Positions 61,361-64,000 of a stretch of 64,000 nucleotides of DNA are shown piece after piece. Where the stretch lies: contig JAFXDE010000005.1 of the NCBI GenBank assembly GCA_017516315.1, forward strand, positions 1 to 64,000, read 5' to 3'. Source of the DNA: Clostridia bacterium. Lineage in GTDB: Bacteria; Bacillota; Clostridia; Oscillospirales; Acutalibacteraceae. The notes beneath the pieces were generated by a model. That model saw only the letters and a list, made by a program, of their open reading frames with translations. It was not told where the DNA came from and did no database searches. Both the position numbers and the translations under genes were made by a program. How positions within the stretch are numbered: position 1 is the stretch's first letter; every line of letters starts with the position of its first letter.

Positions 61361-61804
61361 ATGAAACACATCAAAAAAATCCTCGTAATCGCACTCGCTG
61401 CACTTATGGTGCTTACCGTTTTCACTGCCTGCAGTGCTTCTCCCGAAAAGAAGCTTCTCGGCTCATGGAGAGATTCCACAGGTATGACCGGCTATGAGTT
61501 CAAAGAAGACGGTAAATGTGTAGTTACCTTCGCAGACGTTAAGGTTCCCATTCTTAATGTAAACTTCAACGGTGCTGTAGACGGTGTTTACTCAGTAGCT
61601 AAGAGAGACGACGGTCTTTACTATGTAACCATTACATACACTATCTATGCTAAGAGCGTTACAAAGGATTATATGTTCACAGTAGAGGAGAGTGCTCTTA
61701 CTCTTACCGATACTACTGATAACTCCGTAACTGTGCTTATGGCTTACACAGCCCCTGCAGATTCCACAGTTGCACCGTCATCTGACGCAACAGTTGCTGC
61801 TTAA
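61361..61804 (+). CDS. lipoprotein with one DUF5640-like beta module
   Basis: The 147-residue protein has a lipoprotein signal with lipobox FTAC (Cys24) and one module of about 95 residues (LLGSWRDSTGMTGYEFKEDGK ... YMFTVEESALTLTD), then a Ser/Ala/Thr-rich end. The module recurs three times in the next gene. It resembles small lipocalin-like DUF5640 domains of Firmicute surface proteins; the name is tentative. The function is unknown. AAAGGAGG precedes the ATG. Confidence 0.75.
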   Translation: MKHIKKILVIALAALMVLTVFTACSASPEKKLLGSWRDSTGMTGYEFKEDGKCVVTFADVKVPILNVNFNGAVDGVYSVAKRDDGLYYVTITYTIYAKSVTKDYMFTVEESALTLTDTTDNSVTVLMAYTAPADSTVAPSSDATVAA

Positions 61805-61813
61805 AAGCAAAGA

Positions 61814-61846
61814 AGGGGTATCCTCGAAAGGATACCCTTATTTTTT
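61814..61846 (+). terminator. intrinsic terminator between the two module proteins
   Basis: GGGTATCCT (61816-61824) pairs with AGGATACCC (61829-61837) with a T run. It lies before the next gene's start, so the second protein may depend on read-through or on its own promoter, which I could not identify. Confidence 0.85.
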
Positions 61847-61862
61847 AACGAGGTAATCAATT

Positions 61863-63002
61863 ATGGATAAAAATACTAAAATCATCGCAGGTCTGCTTGC
61901 GGCTATAGTGACTGTTTTTGTTGTAGTGGTTGTAATAACGGCTACAGCTATGAAAAAGGACGAAGAGCCTACGACTGCTGCTACCCAGGCACCTACCGTT
62001 ACCGTAGCACCTGATGTTACCACTACGCCTACCACTACCGAAACCACGGTTCCTCCCACACCCTTGAGTGAGCTTATTTTAGGTCAGTGGACAGACAGTG
62101 CCAATATGAGTGGCTACGCCTTTTACGCTGACGGTACAGTAGAAATGACCTATGTAAATCTTACCGTTCCCGTCATAAATATTCCCATTAACGGCGTTTC
62201 AAAGGGTACCTATACCCTCGAGGGCGACAAGCTCACCACCAAATTCTCTATTTATTCGGCTACTATAGAAAATAAATATACCGTAAAGGTGGAGAATAAT
62301 TCTCTTTCTATGAAGGACCATGAGGACGGGGAGACCGCTACCTATCAAAGAGCTGCTGCGCCTGTTACTACCGTTCAGCCGAATACAAATCCCGTCTCTG
62401 ACATCGACGATATAGTAGGCTCATGGGTAAACGATAACGCTACCGTAAGATATGCCTTCAATGACGACGGAACTCTTAAGGTAACCTTCTCCGACGCAAA
62501 GGTGGCATCAATCAGCACCTCCGTACTCAACGGCGTATATACGGGTGTTTACCTTACTGACGGCAGCTCCGTTATTATTCAGTTTACCGTAAACGGTCAG
62601 AAGATTACTCAGAGATGCGATTTCTCTGTAGCTAAGAATACGCTTTCACTTACTGATGAGACTGGCAATACAAATCTCTATGTCCGTGAAGGTACTTCTA
62701 TCGTTACTCCCGGCGGAGGAACTCTTGTGGGTAAATGGGAAGACAGCGCAGCTATGAGTGGCTATGAATTCAAAGAGGGCGGAGTAGTAGTAATTACTTA
62801 TGTTAACCTTACCGTACCCGTAGTAAACATTCCCATTAACGGCTCCTTTACCGGCTCTTACTCCGTAAGCGGAGGCAAGCTCACAGTAAGCTATTCAATC
62901 TACGGTAACAGCATGGTAGAAACCTACGAGTATTCCGTAAACGGAAACAGTCTTACCCTTAAGGCTTCTGACGGAAACATTTCCACTTATATCAAAAAGT
63001 GA
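61863..63002 (+). CDS. membrane-anchored protein with three DUF5640-like modules
   Basis: The 379-residue protein has one N-terminal helix (about 7-29), a Thr/Pro-rich linker (about 35-68), then three copies of the module in the preceding lipoprotein: about 70-160 (ILGQWTDSANMSGYAF), 180-275 (IVGSWVNDNATVRYAF) and 285-379 (LVGKWEDSAAMSGYEF). Copies 1 and 3 are closest, sharing YVNLTVPV.NIPINGS, and copy 2 is more diverged. It is likely exposed outside the cell. No function can be given. Confidence 0.75.
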   Translation: MDKNTKIIAGLLAAIVTVFVVVVVITATAMKKDEEPTTAATQAPTVTVAPDVTTTPTTTETTVPPTPLSELILGQWTDSANMSGYAFYADGTVEMTYVNLTVPVINIPINGVSKGTYTLEGDKLTTKFSIYSATIENKYTVKVENNSLSMKDHEDGETATYQRAAAPVTTVQPNTNPVSDIDDIVGSWVNDNATVRYAFNDDGTLKVTFSDAKVASISTSVLNGVYTGVYLTDGSSVIIQFTVNGQKITQRCDFSVAKNTLSLTDETGNTNLYVREGTSIVTPGGGTLVGKWEDSAAMSGYEFKEGGVVVITYVNLTVPVVNIPINGSFTGSYSVSGGKLTVSYSIYGNSMVETYEYSVNGNSLTLKASDGNISTYIKK

Positions 63003-63011
63003 GGTTAAGCT

Positions 63012-63506
63012 ATGACACAGCAGGAAAAGGTGTATAAGGCCCTCGATGAACTCGGAATAGAATACAAGGTAATTCATCACGAGGCCGTATGCACCATAGA
63101 AGATATGGAAGCTATGGGTATTTTTACTGATGGAGAGGTGTGTAAAAATCTCTTCCTGCGTAATGCTAACGGAAAAACCCACTATGTAGTATCTATGCTT
63201 AAGGACAAGCATCCCGACATACAGAAGGATATAAGGAGTCAGCTCGGCTGTTCGAGACTCAGCTTCGGCTCTGACGAAAGGCTTTCAAAGCATCTCGGTC
63301 TGGAGCCGGGCGCAGTTTCACCCTTCGGTATTATTAATGACGAGGATGCAGATGTCAATGTAGTGTTGGACAGTGATCTTAAAAGGGTTGACGGCTACAT
63401 CGGCTTCCATCCCAACGATAACACTGCCTTTCTCTGGCTGAGGTTTGATGACCTTATAAGATTTATCAAATCAAGAGGAAACGATATGTATTTCATTAAT
63501 GTATAA
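63012..63506 (+). CDS. YbaK/prolyl-tRNA editing (ProX-like) domain protein
   Basis: The 164-residue protein is a free-standing aminoacyl-tRNA deacylase domain of the YbaK/ProX family (PrdX-like): IEYKVIHHEAVCTIEDME at the start, VCKNLFLRNANGKTHYVVSML with the Lys used in the active site, and LGLEPGAVSPFGIIND. Relatives remove Ala or Cys mischarged on tRNA-Pro, compensating for a synthetase without its editing domain. AGGTTAAGC precedes the ATG. It follows the module protein by 9 bases, probably by chance of operon structure. Confidence 0.9.
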   Translation: MTQQEKVYKALDELGIEYKVIHHEAVCTIEDMEAMGIFTDGEVCKNLFLRNANGKTHYVVSMLKDKHPDIQKDIRSQLGCSRLSFGSDERLSKHLGLEPGAVSPFGIINDEDADVNVVLDSDLKRVDGYIGFHPNDNTAFLWLRFDDLIRFIKSRGNDMYFINV

Positions 63507-63550
63507 AAATTAAGAGTAACAACCGTTTTGGCTGTTACTCTTTTAATTTT
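63507..63550. terminator. bidirectional terminator between YbaK-like and GDPD genes
   Basis: AAAATTAAGAGTAACA pairs with TGTTACTCTTTTAATTTT around a short loop, serving both converging genes. Confidence 0.88.
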
Positions 63551-63551
63551 A

Positions 63552-64000
63552 TCAGTCCTTGTATCTTTTCATCATACCGCCGACTACATCGGGAAGGTCA
63601 GTAATGATGCCGTCAACCTTTGCCCGGAGAAGCTTGTCGATGAAAATGGGATCGTTTACTGTCCAGGGGTTAACCATAATACCTGCCTTGTGAGCCTTTT
63701 CAACATATTTTTTATCTACGAAAAGAAACTGGGGATGAAGTGCATCGGCGCCGATTGATTTGGCGAATTCTACGGGTCTCCAGAACATCGTGAGAGTTAT
63801 GAGATGATTGGGCGCATAGAGAAAGCCTGTCTTACAGCTTTTATCGATTTGCTTTGCTTCGACGAGAAGCTTCGGATCGAAGGAGGAAATGAGAAGCTTG
63901 TCGAAAAGACCGTGGTCCTTAGCGGCTTCGATAGTCTTTTTAACGATACCTGTTTCGTTTTCCTTTGGGGATTTGATTTCGATGTTAAGTACGCTTATAT
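63552..64000 (-). CDS. glycerophosphodiester phosphodiesterase, C-terminal part (5' end beyond window)
   Basis: The frame stays open to the right edge. The visible 148 residues include LNIEIKSP, whose Glu and Lys belong to the GDPD active site, then SSFDP (strand with substrate contact), the helix-strand segment LHPQFLFVDKKYVEKAHKAG, and the family ending VNPWTVNDPIFIDKLL...VDGIITDLPD. It hydrolyses glycerophosphodiesters to glycerol 3-phosphate and an alcohol. Unlike the GDPD-like protein at 6547, the motifs seen here are normal. Confidence 0.9.
   Translation of the reverse strand, partial: ISVLNIEIKSPKENETGIVKKTIEAAKDHGLFDKLLISSFDPKLLVEAKQIDKSCKTGFLYAPNHLITLTMFWRPVEFAKSIGADALHPQFLFVDKKYVEKAHKAGIMVNPWTVNDPIFIDKLLRAKVDGIITDLPDVVGGMMKRYKD

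Noticed and set aside
1..64000. CRISPR arrays, prophage or complete insertion sequences
   Set aside because: No regularly spaced direct repeats, cas genes, phage structural genes or intact transposases were seen.

Overview
The window reads as chromosomal DNA of an anaerobic, spore-forming Clostridia-type Firmicute, probably a gut or rumen commensal. The evidence is: sporulation genes yabP and yabQ inside the Bacillus/Clostridium yabM-yabN-yabO-yabP-yabQ-divIC-yabR block; a T-box leader on thrS; a HrcA/CIRCE operator; strong AGGAGG ribosome sites with some TTG and GTG starts; TTGACA-N16-18-TATAAT promoters; and scattered genes for host- or plant-glycan breakdown (GH18, GH26, GH29, GH4, a sugar-1-kinase-like protein). 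I cannot name a species.

Layout. 1-6.4 kb: an ACT-domain protein and DUF711/UPF0210 pair, then a one-carbon/methionine operon (metF, a free-standing MetH reactivation domain, metH), then sfsA. 6.5-12 kb: a GDPD-like membrane protein lacking its catalytic residues, a serine hydrolase, a YhhN-family protein, a RpiB-type isomerase and a GH18 protein. 11.8-16.2 kb: T-box-controlled thrS and CIRCE-controlled htpG. 16.2-20 kb: a GH26 protein, a membrane protein, and a 1.3-kb AT-rich segment bounded by an intact tRNA-Thr and a 48-nt copy of its 3' end. 20-26.5 kb: tandem membrane paralogues, an EEP hydrolase, an AI-2E-family protein, and hom-lysC. 26.6-32.5 kb: a GPH-type symporter with a long cytoplasmic tail, an ABC exporter, a 105-nt four-way-junction element, and typA. 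32.7-49.8 kb: small ORFs, an acyltransferase/DUF6320 pair, then a long co-directional housekeeping run (recQ, recJ, relA, dtd, MBL hydrolase, hemZ, nucleoside kinase, yabM-like, mazG, HU, rqcP, yabP, yabQ, divIC, S1 protein). 49.9-60 kb: two metallophosphoesterases, fucosidase plus sugar-kinase-like genes, an E2-like acyltransferase, Gfo/Idh oxidoreductases (one frameshifted), a GH4 glycosidase and tRNA-Leu. 60-64 kb: an FkbM methyltransferase, two secreted or anchored proteins built from one shared module, a prolyl-tRNA editing protein and a truncated GDPD.

How genes work together. MetF makes methyl-THF, MetH passes the methyl group to homocysteine, and the separate activation protein presumably re-methylates oxidised cobalamin; Hom and LysC feed the aspartate-family pathway that supplies homoserine. 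RecQ/RecJ, RelA and Dtd are maintenance and stress functions. RqcP, YabP, YabQ and DivIC link ribosome quality control, spore coat or cortex formation and division. A hairpin before yabP appears to act both as an intrinsic terminator and as a mask over the yabP ribosome site. The least ordinary items are the perfect four-way-junction element at 30.5 kb, the tRNA-Thr repeat-flanked segment with its extra tRNA pieces, the yabP hairpin, the degenerate GDPD, and CIRCE control of htpG.
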